Source: Gnetum montanum (taxonomy: Eukaryota; Streptophyta; Gnetopsida; Gnetales; Gnetaceae). From it: DNA of 64,000 nt. The stretch is from positions 282,207-346,206 of the forward strand of contig MNCI01011140.1 of the NCBI GenBank assembly GCA_015680685.1, given 5' to 3'. Of the stretch, positions 12,111-24,666 are shown piece after piece (position 1 is the first letter of the stretch; each line of letters opens with the position of its first letter). Position numbers and translations under genes: made by a program. Under the pieces are notes generated by a model. The model was not told where the DNA came from and did no database searches. It was given only the letters and a program-made list of their open reading frames with translations.

Positions 12111-13133
12111 TATTGACTTTTGGTATGTCAAAACCTTATAAAATGAAGAATGTGGAAAATGTATTTGTATGATCTTGTACAACTAAGAAAGAACAAGATG
12201 TTAAGATCAAGACGAGCTTATTGGTGTAAAGATAAGGACTCCATGAGAATGATACAAGAGCATGATGATTGAGAAAAAGAACAAGATGAGATCAAGATGA
12301 GAGCTGAGTTGAGATGACAAGAAGTCTCAAGTAAGATGAAAGACTCCAAGGATACATGAATCCTGCAACCCAAATGAAGATATTTTAGTATCTTCTTAGA
12401 CATCCCAAAAGATTACAAGATGTCCTAGAGGAAAAGATTCAATCTTAGGTCATCTGTTCCAAAAAAACAATAGGCATCCCAATTGCTATTGGGACATTCT
12501 AGTTGGGACATCCTAAATGAGACCTCCCAATTTTTAGTGGGATGTTGCACCTACATGTGGCTAGTTTTTAGTGAGACATCCCAAATATCTATTTCTTGGT
12601 AATTGCATGAATTGTAAGAAGTACTTGGAAAGTAAAAGGCTACAAAATAGAGTGAAATTCTTGAAAACAATACAAGCACTATTCATTGGATATTCAACCA
12701 TTGTATACATCAAATGAATTATTTTTTTTCCTCAATTCTCCATCATTTGTGAATTCTTTTTGTAAGAGCTTCAAAGAAAGGAATTTGTAAAGGGTAGTTA
12801 CACTCTCTCCTTGATTCTTTTTCTCTCTTTGTAGTTTTGAGGGGTTGACATGCTTCTTGTGAGGAGATATCTTGTGAGCTTGTTAGGACCTTATGAGGTT
12901 GAATGTGTTTCTAGTGAGAAAACACTTTGTGAAAATCTCACATCATTGTAAATGTTGTGGTCACCTTTAAATCATATTTTTGAAGGAAAAAAGTCCATAC
13001 GTATGCAAGGATTCTACCCTTCAAATGTGGAAGTACCTAAGTTGGGGGACCACATAAATTCATGTGTAGTTTTGATTATCTGGGGTGTAAAAATTGGAAA
13101 ACTTATTCAACCCTGCTTCTAAGTTCTTGGTCA
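12111..13133 (+). repeat. 5' LTR of copia A (1023 bp)
   Basis: The start tattgacttttggtatgtca corresponds to tgttgaccttttggtatgac at 17410, and the end aagttcttggtca to aagttcttgatcctca at 24666. It includes tracts around agatgagagctgagttgagatga (12297) and gtttttagtgagacatccc (12564); the latter preserves the empty site of element B. Confidence 0.92.
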
Positions 13134-13135
13134 AA

Positions 13136-13148
13136 TGGTATCAGAGCC
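13136..13148 (+). other. Primer-binding site of copia A
   Basis: tggtatcagagcc is a perfect match to the complement of the initiator tRNA-Met 3' end, two bases after the LTR. Confidence 0.95.
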
Positions 13149-13187
13149 TAGTACTCTCTTTTATTGAGTTTAACTTCTAAAGAGTGA

Positions 13188-14015
13188 ATGATGGAAGGGA
13201 CATCACACTCCAAGCCACTAATAATAGATGGATTTATCTTCACAAATTGGAGAGATAGATTGATAAGATTCATTGAATTCATCTTGGAGAGTTGCATTCA
13301 GTTCATCTACCACAAAGGTAATGCAAGTGATAAGAAATGTAACCTCTTTAATCATAATAATTCTTCTATGAAATATTGGATATATGATGGAAGAGGTCAT
13401 ATGGCCTTCAAAAGATCTTGTACTTGTAGGTTACATGAAGAGGAATTTAGTAAAGAAATAAGAAATACTAATATCAACACTAGATGGGATTAACAAGGAA
13501 AATCTAGCTATGCATTTGAAGAATCTCATTATTTATGTCTTTCTTTGGCAAATGAAAAATCCATAAATGATCCAACATCTTATGATGAATCTAAAGAAGA
13601 TGAGATTACTTTGAAAGAAAGATATGAGTTACTTTGTAATGAGGTTATTTCTTTTCAAATTTATGCTTTAAAATGAAAGATATTTTGAATGATAAGGAAA
13701 TAAAAATTTCAACTCTTAATCTTGATTATTTATGTCTTAAGAAAGAAAACTTAGACCTAAAGCCTAAGGTGAAAAAGTTAACAAGTTTTTTTAAGCAGAC
13801 TAATAAGAAATTATCAAATGAAAAGCTCAACTTTGAAAGATACATTCAAGAGAGAGGTCAAGATCAAAGATATCTACACATCAAAGCATCATCATTAGAT
13901 CTTGCAAAATCAAAGAAATATTCTTCCGATTTTGATACTTTAACTACATTTAAAAATATTAGTTGTTTCTATTATAAGAAAATTGAACATGTTGAGGCTT
14001 GTTGTAATCTATGAT
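13188..14015 (+). pseudogene. gag of copia A, decayed
   Basis: Two main open pieces are visible. 13188-13493 begins MMEGTSHSKPLIIDG, typical of the N-terminus of copia gag (starting 50 bp after the primer site). 13673-14014 is Lys/Glu/Leu-rich (KKENLDLKPKVKKL), a probable coiled coil, and ends CFYYKKIEHVEACCN, a zinc knuckle with pattern CxxC-xxxx-H-xxxx-C in which the second Cys has become Tyr. Gag forms the virus-like particle in the cytoplasm in intact elements; here stops between the pieces prevent that. Confidence 0.75.
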
Positions 14016-14139
14016 TAAAATACTACACTTGGTCTTTTCCAAAATAGCCTAGATTAGGTTCTTTATAGGAAAATAATGTTTCAAGGAAAAAAGAGTACAA
14101 ATTTGAATAAGGAATGATTATACAAGTTGCACTCTCTTT

Positions 14140-15260
14140 TGTTAAAACAAGCACATGCTACATTGATAGTGGTTATTCAAGGCATATGATAGGAGACAAA
14201 TCTTAATTTGTATAATTTTCAGAAAGAACTATGTAACTATCACCTTTGAAGATGACACGGAAGCTCAAATCAAAGGTATTGATACTATTGGAGGTAAAGG
14301 TAGGATCAACCTACTATAATCAAGTAATTTTTGTTAAAGAACTAAAAATAATCTTCTTAGTGTTAGTCAAATTTGTGATTTATATTTTGATGTTACCTTT
14401 TCAAACGACATCTATAAAGTCAAAGATTTTCTATCTAGAAAAGTTATCTTAGAAGGAAATGGAAAGGCAAATGTTTATACCACTATTTTTGGAGATAATC
14501 CTAACCTTGAATGTATGTGCTAGATTAGCAATATAGATGATGTTTGTATATGGCATAGGAAACTAGGTCACATAAACAAAGACATTATTTGAAACCTTGT
14601 CTCAAAAGAGTTGGTTTAAGGGTTGTCCAATCCCAAGGATTTCTCTTTGAATACTTGTAAAGCTTGTCAGAAAGGCAAGAAAATAAGGGTAAGATTTGGT
14701 AAGAAAAATTACATATCTATCTCTTGTCCTTTATATTTACTTCACATGGATTTGGTTGGTCCTTCTTATACTCTTAGTTTGGGAAAGAAAAGATATTTTC
14801 TAACTATTGTTGATGATTTCTCACTATTTTCTTGGGTTAGTTTCTTATATAACAAGGATGAAGTTTCTTAGTATTATATGAGAATTTGTAATTAGATATA
14901 GAATGAAAAAGGTGATGATATTAAGATCGTTAGAAGTGACAATGGAGAAGAATTCAAGAATGTTAAATTTGAACAATATTATCAGATGAATGACATTCTA
15001 CATCAACTTTTTGCCCCAAGACTCCTCAATAGAATGGTGTTATGAAAAGAAAAAATAGAACCTTGAATGAAATGGGGAGAACTATTATGAATGACAAAAA
15101 TCTTTCTTATCACTTTTTAGCTAAAGTGATCAACACTGTTTGCTATGTCTCCAATAGAGTTCTAGTAAGAAAATTCACTACCAAAACTCCTTATGAATTA
15201 TAGACTAGTCAAAAGCCATATGTTGGTTATTTTCATGTTTTTGGATCAAAATGTTATATT
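14140..15260 (+). pseudogene. protease and integrase region of copia A
   Basis: Protease: CYIDSGYSRHMIGDKS at 14156-14203, with the D-S-G active site intact. Pre-integrase: WHRKLGHINKD at 14551. The open piece 14623-14871 contains TCKACQKGK (second half of the HHCC zinc site) and LLHMDLVGP, with the first catalytic Asp. The second Asp is in RSDNGEEFKN at about 14932. The catalytic Glu block reads GVMKRKNRTL at about 15033 where VxERxNRTL is expected, so Glu is replaced by Lys. Frames are joined only across stops, for example at 14521, 14590 and 14869. The integrase of this copy cannot be active. Confidence 0.85.
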
Positions 15261-15689
15261 CTTAATGAAAAAGATTCTTTTAAAAAATTTAATCTCAAAA
15301 ATAATGAGGAAGTTTTTCTAGGATATTCAAATATTAGTAGGGCTTACAAAGTTTTCAACAAAAGAAGTAATACTATGGAGGAAACTATAAATGTTAAAAT
15401 AGTTGATAGTGATGGTTCTACTACATAATCTTGTGAAGAAGAACTTTTTATCCAAAAGATATCTAGCACTTCGCAAGTTCAAATTGATAAAGATTCTCAA
15501 ATAGAAAGTGAGCATGAGGTTACTTCTCCAACTAAGCCCAAAATTCATAGACTTCATAGATTCCATTCTCTCAATGATGTTATTAGACAAGTAAAAGATG
15601 GAATCTAAACTAGGAGTCAAACAAAAGAAATGTATGCTTATGATTTATATATTTTACAAATTAAACCAAAAAATTTTAAAGAGGAAAAA

Positions 15690-17180
15690 TTAGAGAAAGG
15701 ATGGATTTCAATCATGCAAGAGGATCTGAATCATTTCACTAGAAATTAACTCCTAAACTTGATCACAAATAAATTATTAAAACAAAATGGATTTTTAGAA
15801 ATAAAATTTAAGAAAATGACAACATTATTAAGAACAAAGCCAAGTTAGTTACCAAAGGATATAATCAATAATATGGAATTGATTTTAATGAAACCTTTGC
15901 TCATGTGGCTAGACTTGAATGCCCCAGACTTCTCTTACCCTATGAAAGTATTAAAAACATTAAGTTGTATCAAATAGATGTGAAGAGTGCCTTTTTAAAT
16001 GGGACTATTCAAGAGGAAGTTTATTTAGAGCAACATAAAGGATTTGTAGATCCAGTTCATCCAGATTATGTTTTCAAACTAAAGAAGGATCTCTATGGAC
16101 TTAAATAAGCTCTTAGAGATTGGTATGATAGACTCTCACATCATCTCATATCTAATGATTTTGAAAGAGATAGGGCAACTGTTACCTTATTTCTTAATTG
16201 CAAATGTAAATATTTACTTATTGTGCAAATTTATATTGATGATATTATATTTGAAGCTACTAATAAGATTTTATGCAAGAAATTCTCAAATCTTATGCAA
16301 ATAAAATTTGAAATGAGCATGATGGGAGAACTAAATAATTTTCTTGGCTTTGAAATCAATTAAAAGAAAGGTGAAACCTTCACTTATCAAACTAAGTACA
16401 TCAAATATATTTTACACAAATTCAATGTAGTAGATGTGAAGATAAAAAATACACCTATGGTTACAAACTTCAAACTTACTAAAGATGACCAAGGAAAGTT
16501 TGTTGATCTCGAGCTCTATAATGGTATGATTGGTAGTTTACTTCACTTAACTGCTAGTAGGCTTGATATAGACTTAAGTATTGGAATTTATGCTAGGTAT
16601 CAAGATTATCCAAAAGAATCACATTTAAAAGCTATTAAATAAGTTTTTCATTATTTAAAAGGTACTACTAATTAGGGACTTTGGTATTTAAAGGACTCCT
16701 CACTTAATCTTGTTGAGCATTATGATGTATATTTGATAGGTTGTATAGATGATCGATGGAGTACAAGTAGAAATTATTTCTTTCTAGGAAAAATTCTTAT
16801 GTCTTGGGCAGCAGAGAAGTAAACATCCATAACACTTTCTATGGAAAAATCAAAATATATTTCATGTGGAAGCTATTATGCACAAATTCTATGAATGAAG
16901 GAAACTCTCAAGGATCTAACAATCCAATCAAATTCTACACCTATCTTCTATGACAATAGTCATGGTAGGAACATGAAAAAGAACCATGTTCAACATTCTC
17001 ATACAAAATAAATTGAAATTCAACATCATTTCATATGAGAACACACTCAAATTGGACATATAAAGCCATAATACATTGGGAAAAATTTTCAACTTATTGA
17101 TGCTTTTACTAAGCCTCTTGATGAATGATGACTTAATGCTCTATGTAAAGATATGGGGATAGGAACTTGTCCTATTAGGT
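15690..17180 (+). pseudogene. reverse transcriptase and RNase H of copia A
   Basis: RT blocks are clear: QEDLNHF (15720), NKAKLVTKGYNQ (about 15835), ARLECPRLLL (15908), LYQIDVKSAFLNG (15965), the DLYGLK block ending at a TAA where Gln is conserved (16106), and the catalytic YIDD at 16232-16243, intact. Later blocks IGSLLHLTASRLDI (16530) and ARYQDYPKESH follow. RNase H shows MSWAAEK, KSKYIS (16848) and DNSHGRNMKKNHVQH (16960), then the FTKPL block at 17106. Many stops are TAA or TAG at expected Gln positions. Confidence 0.88.
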
Positions 17181-17311
17181 AAGAAATTTTTATTTTTAAT
17201 ATTTAAAATAAAAATAACAATAAATACATAAAAATTCATACAAAAATAAGCATTCCTACATATGTTTAGAGGGAGTTTCTTAGGGAAACTTGTTTTTTTT
17301 TTCTTTTTTGC

Positions 17312-17409
17312 TAATGCCCAAAAAGGGGGAGTATGTTATGCTTCATGCTTTATGTGCTTCCATGCTAATCCATTTTAGAAGGTTTGGATATTACCAAAAG
17401 TGAAAGGAT
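17312..17409 (+). other. Polypurine tract zone of copia A
   Basis: Two purine tracts precede the 3' LTR: aaaaagggggagta (17322-17335) and aaaagtgaaaggatt (17396-17410). The second is directly adjacent to the LTR start TGTTGACC and is the more likely primer for plus-strand synthesis; the first is typical of related copia elements and recurs at the same place in B (22757). Confidence 0.6.
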
Positions 17410-17871
17410 TGTTGACCTTTTGGTATGACAAAATCTTAGAAAATGAAGAATGTGGAAAATGTGTTTGTATGATCTTGTAGGGCTAAAAAGGAATAAGATG
17501 ATAAGATCAAGGCAAGATCTTATTGGGTTAAATATAAGGACTCAATGAGAATAAGATAAGAGCATGGTGATTGAGACAAAGAGAAACATAAGACTAAGAT
17601 GAGAGCTGAGTTGAGATGATGAGAAGTCTCAATCAAAATGAAAACACTCCAATAATACATAAAGCCTACAAGTCAAACAAAGATGTTTTGGTATCTACCT
17701 TGATGTCCCAAAAGATCAATAGATGTTTTATAGATGAAGACTTAGTTTTAGGCTAGATACCCCAAGAAAACAACAAACATTCCAATTGTTGTTGGGATAT
17801 CCTAGTTGGGATATCCCAAGTGAAACCTTTGCATTTTTAGTGGAACATCCCACTTGCATGTGGCTATTTTT
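17410..17871 (+). repeat. 3' LTR of copia A, left piece
   Basis: Matches 12111-12565 of the 5' LTR (for example agaatgtggaaaatg and gagctgagttgagatga). Homology stops at tggctattttt, where element B begins. Confidence 0.92.
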
Positions 17872-19107
17872 TGTGGTCCTTTTGGTATGTCAAAATGTTA
17901 AGAAAAATGGAGTACAAGGATGTTTGTGTGGTTTTTGTATTTACAGGATCAAGAGTAAAGGATTCAAGGACTCACAAGCAAATTTGGAATCACAAGAACT
18001 CAAGGAAGCATGGATGAAGATGAAGAATTCAAGAAAAATATGTCTATTTTTGTTGAGGAAAATTCCTAGATGTTTTGGGATTTTTTAGAGTGTTTTTTCC
18101 TCATTTTGATGAGTCTAGGAGGTTATACGATCTATGGAAACTTATTTGGAGGCATATAGAGCCTTCCAGCATTAAAATGAACCATTTCATTTTTGGCCTT
18201 GGTAGAAGAGACATATTTCCAATTCCAAAGACATATTTCTAGAAGGAAGCATAAGTGAAGAAATATTTACAAAATAGCAAACATATTTCATCAAATAAAG
18301 AAGTGTTTCATTAGACAAGGACATCTTCCCAGAATGAAGGATAGTAACATAAAGACATCTTTCACTAGAAGAAGATGTCTTTCATGAATGGAGGGTAAAT
18401 GTAGAAAGAATTCTCAATCATGAAGAAGATGTCTATTATAATTGTTAGCTAGCTATTGCATGAGTTCCAACATGAATTTGGAAACATAGTTGCTATAAGA
18501 AGAAATCATTCTCATTAGAAATAAAGCAAGCATTATGTACTATCAATTGTAATCATTGGACAATTGTTGTAATCATTATTGTTCCTCATTATACAATCAT
18601 TTGTCTATTGTAATTGGTCAAAGTAAGCTATGCCTCAAAGTGCAAGGATTAGAAAACATAGATGCATTCATTCCTTATGATTATAGTTCTATTTTATTGC
18701 CATGTGGTGTTGATGTGCTTCTTGAAGGAAGACATCTTGCTTGAGCTTATTGGGATCCTATAGGATTAAGTGTTGGTATAGTGCCACAACACTCCAAAGT
18801 CGAGCTCAAGTTGTAAAGGTAGTGGGATCCTTAAAACCACATTCTAAGCTTGTTGGAGCCTTATGAGGTTGAGTGGATTGATAGTGTTAAATCACTTTAG
18901 AGTGAAACTTAAAGCTTGTACAAGGTGTGGTACCCTTCAAACCACATTTTGGAAGGAACAATGTCTAGAGGTATGCTTGTAAACTAGCCTCTGAGTATGG
19001 ACTACCCATGTTGGGAAACCATGTTAAATTTGGTGTGTGCTTTGTATGAACAATTTTTTATATGGAAAACTTATTCATCTCCCCCTTTCTAAGTTTAACA
19101 ATCCTCA
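17872..19107 (+). repeat. 5' LTR of copia B (1236 bp)
   Basis: Starts TGTGGTCCTTTTGGTATGTC and ends aacaatcctca. It contains clustered variants of gacatcttt (18205-18440), the most conspicuous internal repeat of this LTR. Matches 22848-24068 with visible divergence and small indels. Confidence 0.92.
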
Positions 19108-19109
19108 AG

Positions 19110-19122
19110 TGGTATTGAAGCC
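19110..19122 (+). other. Primer-binding site of copia B
   Basis: tggtattgaagcc corresponds to the tRNA-iMet site of A (tggtatcagagcc) with three changes (C-to-T and two in the middle), in the same place two bases after the LTR. Confidence 0.8.
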
Positions 19123-19158
19123 TGGTACTCTTGCACTCTACATTAATCTTCAAGAGTG

Positions 19159-20600
19159 AACATGGAAGAGGCAATCAACATTAGATACATTTTGACAAAG
19201 AGACTGATGTGCTTTATCAATTAGTGTGCTTAATTGATATATCACATCTGCTATAAAGGTAAGTCTCTCACTTCCTTCTTTACATTCAAAAATAAACAAG
19301 ACTATGCTTGTAAAGTTGACAAAACTCGTGATTATCTAAATGTTGTTTCCCTTAAATAAAGGTATGGGATATTTTCCCATGAAGTCCTTTCTTTTTAAAA
19401 TTTGTGCATTGAGATAAAAGATGCTTTACATGCCAAGGAAATATTATTTTTTTTTATCTCAAGCATGAGAACTTAGATCTTAAGGTTGAGAGTCAAAAAA
19501 TAACCAATGTGATTGATCAAATGAGTGAGATCTTCAATCAACAAAAACCTAGTCAATTTAGAGGTAAGGAAAGAGGTAAAAAAATTTTAACTTCTAGTTT
19601 TGACTCATTTTCAATAGAATGATTGGTATGTAGTGGAAGAGGCCATGTGGTTTCTAAATGTCCTAGTATGGTAGGTTATAGAAAAAGGACAAAAATTATG
19701 AGGACATGAGAAACACCAACTTTTACTCAAGTTGGGATGATGAAGAGCAAAGTGAAGAAAAGGTGAAGGATGATGCAAAGGATTCACACCTCATATGTAT
19801 GGCTATCACAGATGATGATGTTAATACCTTAGATGATGAACTTAATAAGTATGAAAGGCTTGATTTATTGTCTAATGAACTTTTAAATTTTCAAAATCCT
19901 TGCACAAAGTTGAAAAAGCAAGTAAAAAATAAAGAAGCAAAAAATTTCTTTATTAAATACAACAATTTTAGATCTCACTATGGAAATCTCAGACCTTAGG
20001 GCTAAGCATAAAGAACTAACCAAGCCATGTGATCAAATGAAAGAAGAGCTTACAGATGTAAAGCTTGTGAATGAAAGGATGGTTCAAGAAAAGAAGTCCC
20101 TTGGAATGGTTCTAGGATAAGGAAGAAGTCAATAGGATAAAAGTAACAAAGATGCTATTCCCAAGAAGAAGGACCTACACAACATTCATCCCAACAAAAA
20201 GACTCTCCAAAGATTGAAGTGATAATAGGCACTACATCCCAATTAGAAGAAGCTCCAATCCAACCAAAATCACCTCGAAGATTTGATCAATTTAATCACT
20301 TTTACTACAATAGGAAATTTAGATGTAATTACTATAATAGGTTTGGGCATAAGTAATGGAACTACAATCTAAAATAATATTACATGAGAACTTGGTCATA
20401 TAATAGGACTCCTTGGTCTTATCTAAATGTGCCTACAAATGATGTTGTATAGGGTAAAAAAAATAGACAAATAGATTGTAGGAAAGTCAAGAAAGCTTTG
20501 AGAATCAAAACGAAAGAAAATGAGAATGAGAAGACACTCTCCAACAATTTTGTGAAAGAAAGCCAAGCCATAGAAATTAATGAAGTTTGTGTGAGATGAG
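19159..20600 (+). pseudogene. gag of copia B, decayed
   Basis: Begins near MEEAINIRYI (19159). Reading continues with a Lys/Glu-rich middle; the open piece 19706-19999 starts MRNTNFYSSWDDEEQSEE and is highly acidic. Two zinc-knuckle-like pieces are present: CSGRGHVVSKCP at about 19630 and RCNYYNRFGHK at about 20322, with Cys or Gln positions lost. The end (about 20440-20590) is very basic then acidic. No protease, integrase or RT follows, so B resembles gag-bearing non-autonomous elements that depend on enzymes from relatives such as A; that dependence is an inference. Confidence 0.65.
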
Positions 20601-22847
20601 AAACCTTAAAAAGGGGATCTCATTTGCAAGCTTACTAGGCATCTTAAACTCCATTAGCAAGTAAGGTAAGTAATGGTAAGTATAGTTATAATCATTATAT
20701 CTTGACTTGATTAGAATAGATTAGTTTATGATTGAATGGAAACTATCAGAAATAATTAGAAATCCAAAATAAATTCCCACTTAATCTTACAAGATTTTTG
20801 AACTATATTATGTTGTTTGTTTGTGTTAATTTTAAAGTTTTTATTTATAAATCATCTTTTTGAATCTTATTTAGAATGTATTGGTTTCAAGTGGTTTAAA
20901 GCTCATGGTTCAAAAGCTCTTTGTTGAACCATGATTATCGTTTAAAGATATTACTTTTTAAACATATATGTCTTGTGCTCCAAACTCTTGATTAAGTTAT
21001 GGCATTGTTGCTTCCTTATGAAATCTTGAAGTTTGGTTTTGAAGATAGCTACTTTGCAAAAGGAAGTTCTTAAGCATATGTATTATTTTCTATCTTTATG
21101 AGAGGTCTTTCTTTCAAACTTGATCTTGGTATGGCACTCTAGAAGTTTGGGGATATCTCCTAGCTCTTGTGTATTTCTCAATAAATGGATGGTTTTTATG
21201 TATGTTTTCTTATGTTGAGTTTTGAATGATTTGAAGGTGTTATGCCATGTTTTGGGATGTTTTGGACTTATTTTGACAAGTCTAGAAGTTGTCAAGGGCT
21301 ATGGTGACCTACTTGAAAGTCTCAAGAGGTTCTTGATCTTAAAATGAGCATCTTTATTTGTGGCCCTAGCAAGATAGAAGTCTACTCTAACAATTAGACA
21401 TCTCACCTGCATTTGAGATGTCTCATTTTGATAGAAGATGTCCCTATTTCTTAAAGTAGATGTTTATTCAGATATCTTTGCTCTTAGGTAAGATGTCTAC
21501 TATTTCTTTTGAGTCTTCTTGTATGGATCTTAATGGATGTTTCAGCAAATAGATGCATTATGAAACTTGTAGACTATAGTGGATTCCCTTAAAAAGAGAT
21601 TTCTTTTAAATTTTCTAGAAGGAACTTGTTTGAAATAAACATTAAAAATACTTTCATTTTCTTTGTTAAAATAATTCACTAATGGGAGACTTTAGTCTCC
21701 ACACCTGATCTTAATATTTATTTGTAGAAATAGTACTTTGATGAGAAAAGAACAAGTTGATCCAAAAAGTAGGACTAAAGGAAGCATTAGAATCTGCACA
21801 TATGTAGGGGAAGCCTATAGGTAATCCAAGAGGCCACTAGTGTAGGGAGAGTCTCTTAAGGCTTTTACCAAAAGGCACTCAAGTAGAAAAAGTTCATATG
21901 TCAACTCACCCTTAGCTAAAAATGAGCAAGGAAGAACATATTCATTTGGTAATGTTGTATAAAAAATGATATTCATTAACTTCTTATCTAAAGATAAACT
22001 TTTATGGGGAAATATCCTACTGTTTAGATGTTATAGAAACTTACCTATAAGTTCTATTTATTGTCTGACCTTTTGTATGTTGAGAATATATCTTTTTAAG
22101 TACCTAAAGCCCTTATTGCAAATATGAATTGAGACGTACTAGACAGGTGTTCATGATCTCTTTTGGTAAGATATGAGGTATATCCATATGCTATGTTTCT
22201 TGGCTTTAACATGATTATCATATATTAGTTTATGAATATTATTTTGGACAAAAAGTTGATTTTTTTTTTAATCTTTGATATATTCAGCATAATTAGATGT
22301 GTTACTTTGTCTTAAAAGTTGAATATGCATGTTTTAAACTCTCTAGTCATGAACTTGATATCAAATTGTTATTCTTTTCAAAAAAATGTAAGATGATTTT
22401 AGAATCATGATAGAAAGGTTACTTCAAGGCTTGGATTAGTTGTGCTTCTTGTTGTGAATAGATGGACTGTTCTTGATGAAAACTAGTTTTACTTCATCAA
22501 CCCTACGAAATTAATGAGATGTGTACTCTTCAATAGGTTCTATTGCAAAATGATTTTATGTCACGCATATTTATATCATGAAACATTTTTCCAAGTATTT
22601 AGATTCTTTTTGGTGTTGTCCATACATAGGGAGAGATTTATGTGATTATGGTTATGCTTGTTATGCAATGGCTCTTCATAACTATATGTTTTTAGTCTTA
22701 AATGATATATCTTTAAGATACAAGTTTATATGCATCATCCTTTTTGATTGTGTCCAAAAAGAGGGAGAAGTACCTTATGGATTATGATTTTATAATAAAG
22801 ACTAACCCATTTTCTTAAGTTTTAGACATTACCAAAAAGGCGCAAGT
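20601..22847 (+). other. Non-coding internal region of copia B with LTR-like segment
   Basis: No pol motif is found in 2.2 kb. About 21230-21500 resembles the LTR of B itself (compare tgttttgggatgttttgg and the gacatct-rich tract with 18060-18430), a third, more diverged LTR-like segment in the same orientation. About 21720-22790 has no recognisable content except the purine tract aaaaagagggagaagta at 22757-22773, similar to the one of A. Confidence 0.55.
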
Positions 22848-24068
22848 TTTTGACCTTTTGGTATGTAAAAATGTTAAGGAAAATGAAGTACAAGGATGTT
22901 TGTGTGGTTTTTGTATCTATAGGAGCAAGAGCAAAGAACTCAAGGACTCACAAGAAAATTTGAGATCACAAGGACTCAAGTGAGCATGGACAAATATGAA
23001 GAATTCAAGTAAAATGCATCTATTTGTGTTGATAATGATCCCTAGATGTTTTGGCATGTTTTGGAGTATTTCTAGATCATTTTGATGAACCTAGAAGGTT
23101 ATAAGTTCTATGGGGGCCTGTTTGGAGGCATCTAGAGGTTTCCAACATCAAAAAGAGTAGTTTCATGATTGGTTCTTGTAGAAGAGACATCTTTCCAATT
23201 CCAAAGACATCTTTCTAGAAGGTAGCACAAGTGAAGGCATCTTTGCAAAATAGCTAATGTCTTTCATTATACAAAGACATATTCCCAAAATGAAGAATAG
23301 TTATAGAAATATGTATTTCACCAAAAGAAAAAATCTTTTCAAAATGGAGGCCAAATGCAGAAAGATGTCTTAGTCATGAAGAAGATGTCTTCCATGATTG
23401 TTAGCTAGCCATTGCTTGAGTTCCAAGATGCATTTGGAAACATAGTGGCTATAAGAAGATATCATTCTTATTGGGAATAAACCAAGCATTGTGTACTATC
23501 AATTGCAATCATTTGGCAATCATTGTAATCATTTTTTAATCATTGTACAATATTTTTTCTATTGTAATTGGTCAAAGTGAGCTATGCCTCAAAGTACAAG
23601 GATCAACAAACTTAGTTGGATTCATTCCTTGTGATTGTAGTCATATTTCATTGTCTTGTAGGGTTTATGTGCTTCTTTTGTTAAGGCATCTTGCTTAAGC
23701 TTGTAAGGATTCTATGGGATTGAGTGTTGGTGTAGCACCACAACACTCCAAAGTGGAGCTCAAGTTTTAAAGGTAGTGGGATTCTTAAAATCACATTCTA
23801 ACCTTGTCAAGACCTTGTAGCATTGAGTGGATTCGTAGCATTGAATCACTCTAGAGCAAAGCTTAGAGCTTATATAGAGTGTGGTATCCTTCAAACCATA
23901 TTTTGGAAGGAACAAAGCTTAGAAGTATGCTTGCAAAATACCCTATGAGTGTGGACTATCCAAGTTATGGAACCATGTTAAAATTGGTGTGTGCTTTGTG
24001 TTAATGATTTTTTATTTGGGTAACTTATTCATTCCCCCCTCCCCCATTTGTAAGTTCAATGATCCTCA
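22848..24068 (+). repeat. 3' LTR of copia B (1221 bp)
   Basis: Starts ttttgaccttttggtatg and ends caatgatcctca. Colinear with 17872-19107 through the gacatcttt cluster (23186-23400) and the shared tail ggtgtgtgctttgtgt near 23988. Confidence 0.92.
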
Positions 24069-24666
24069 ATTTTTAGTGAGATGTCCCAAACTCAAATAGG
24101 ATGTTGAACCTAGCCATTTCCTAGATGTTGTATGAATTTTGAGAGGTATTTGAAAAGTAAAAGGCTTTAAAATAAAATGTAATTCTTGAAAAAAATACAA
24201 GCATTATATAAGCATTGTTCATAGGATATTCAATCATTGTATAGATCAAGTGAATTATTTTTGTTCCTTAATACACCATTATTTTTAAATTGTTTTTATA
24301 AGAGCTTTAAAGTAAGGAATTTCTAAATTTTAGTTATACCTTGATTCTTTTTCTCTCTTTTTGGCCCTAAGGGGTTGATTTGCTTCTTGCAAGAAGACAT
24401 CTTATGAGCTTGTTGGGACCTTGTGGGGTTGAGTGTATTTGTAGTGAGAAAACACTCGATGCAAAGCTCACATCATTATAAAGATTGTGGTTCCATATAG
24501 AGAACATTTTTAAGGCAATAAATTTCGAAGGTATGTAAGGATTCTACCCTCCAAGTGTGGAAGTACACAAGTTGGGAAACAACATAAATTCATGTGTAGT
24601 TTTAATTGGCTTGGATGTGCAAATTGGAGAACTTATTCAACCATCCTTCTAAGTTCTTGATCCTCA
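24069..24666 (+). repeat. 3' LTR of copia A, right piece
   Basis: Continues the match to the 5' LTR from tttttagtgagatgtccc (compare 12564) to aagttcttgatcctca. Followed by ataat, the right TSD of A. Confidence 0.92.

Larger units (their letters stand above)
17872..24068 (+). mobile_element. Ty1/copia-type element B, gag-only, nested in the 3' LTR of A
   Basis: LTRs at 17872-19107 and 22848-24068 flank a 3.7 kb internal region. The insertion is flanked by attttt on both sides (17866-17871 and 24069-24074). Removing B and one copy of this repeat restores a continuous LTR of A matching the intact 5' LTR (tggctagtttttagtgag). The LTR start (TTGACCTTTTGGTATGT on the right) and primer site are related to A, so the two are from one broader copia clade. 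Only gag-like coding is visible. Confidence 0.93.
12111..24666 (+). mobile_element. Ty1/copia element A, with B nested in its 3' LTR
   Basis: The element has a 5' LTR at 12111-13133, a tRNA-iMet primer site, gag, protease, integrase, RT and RNase H in copia order, a purine tract, and a 3' LTR in two pieces (17410-17871 and 24069-24666). A perfect 5-bp TSD ataat flanks it (12106-12110 and 24667-24671), which fixes both ends. Domain order (integrase before RT) and the protease motif CYIDSGYSRHMIGDKS class it as Ty1/copia. Its own length without B is about 6.4 kb. Confidence 0.93.

Noticed and set aside
21083-21295. Lys/Thr-rich minus-strand frame in B
   Set aside because: It lies in the LTR-like segment and has no match in the paired LTRs of B.
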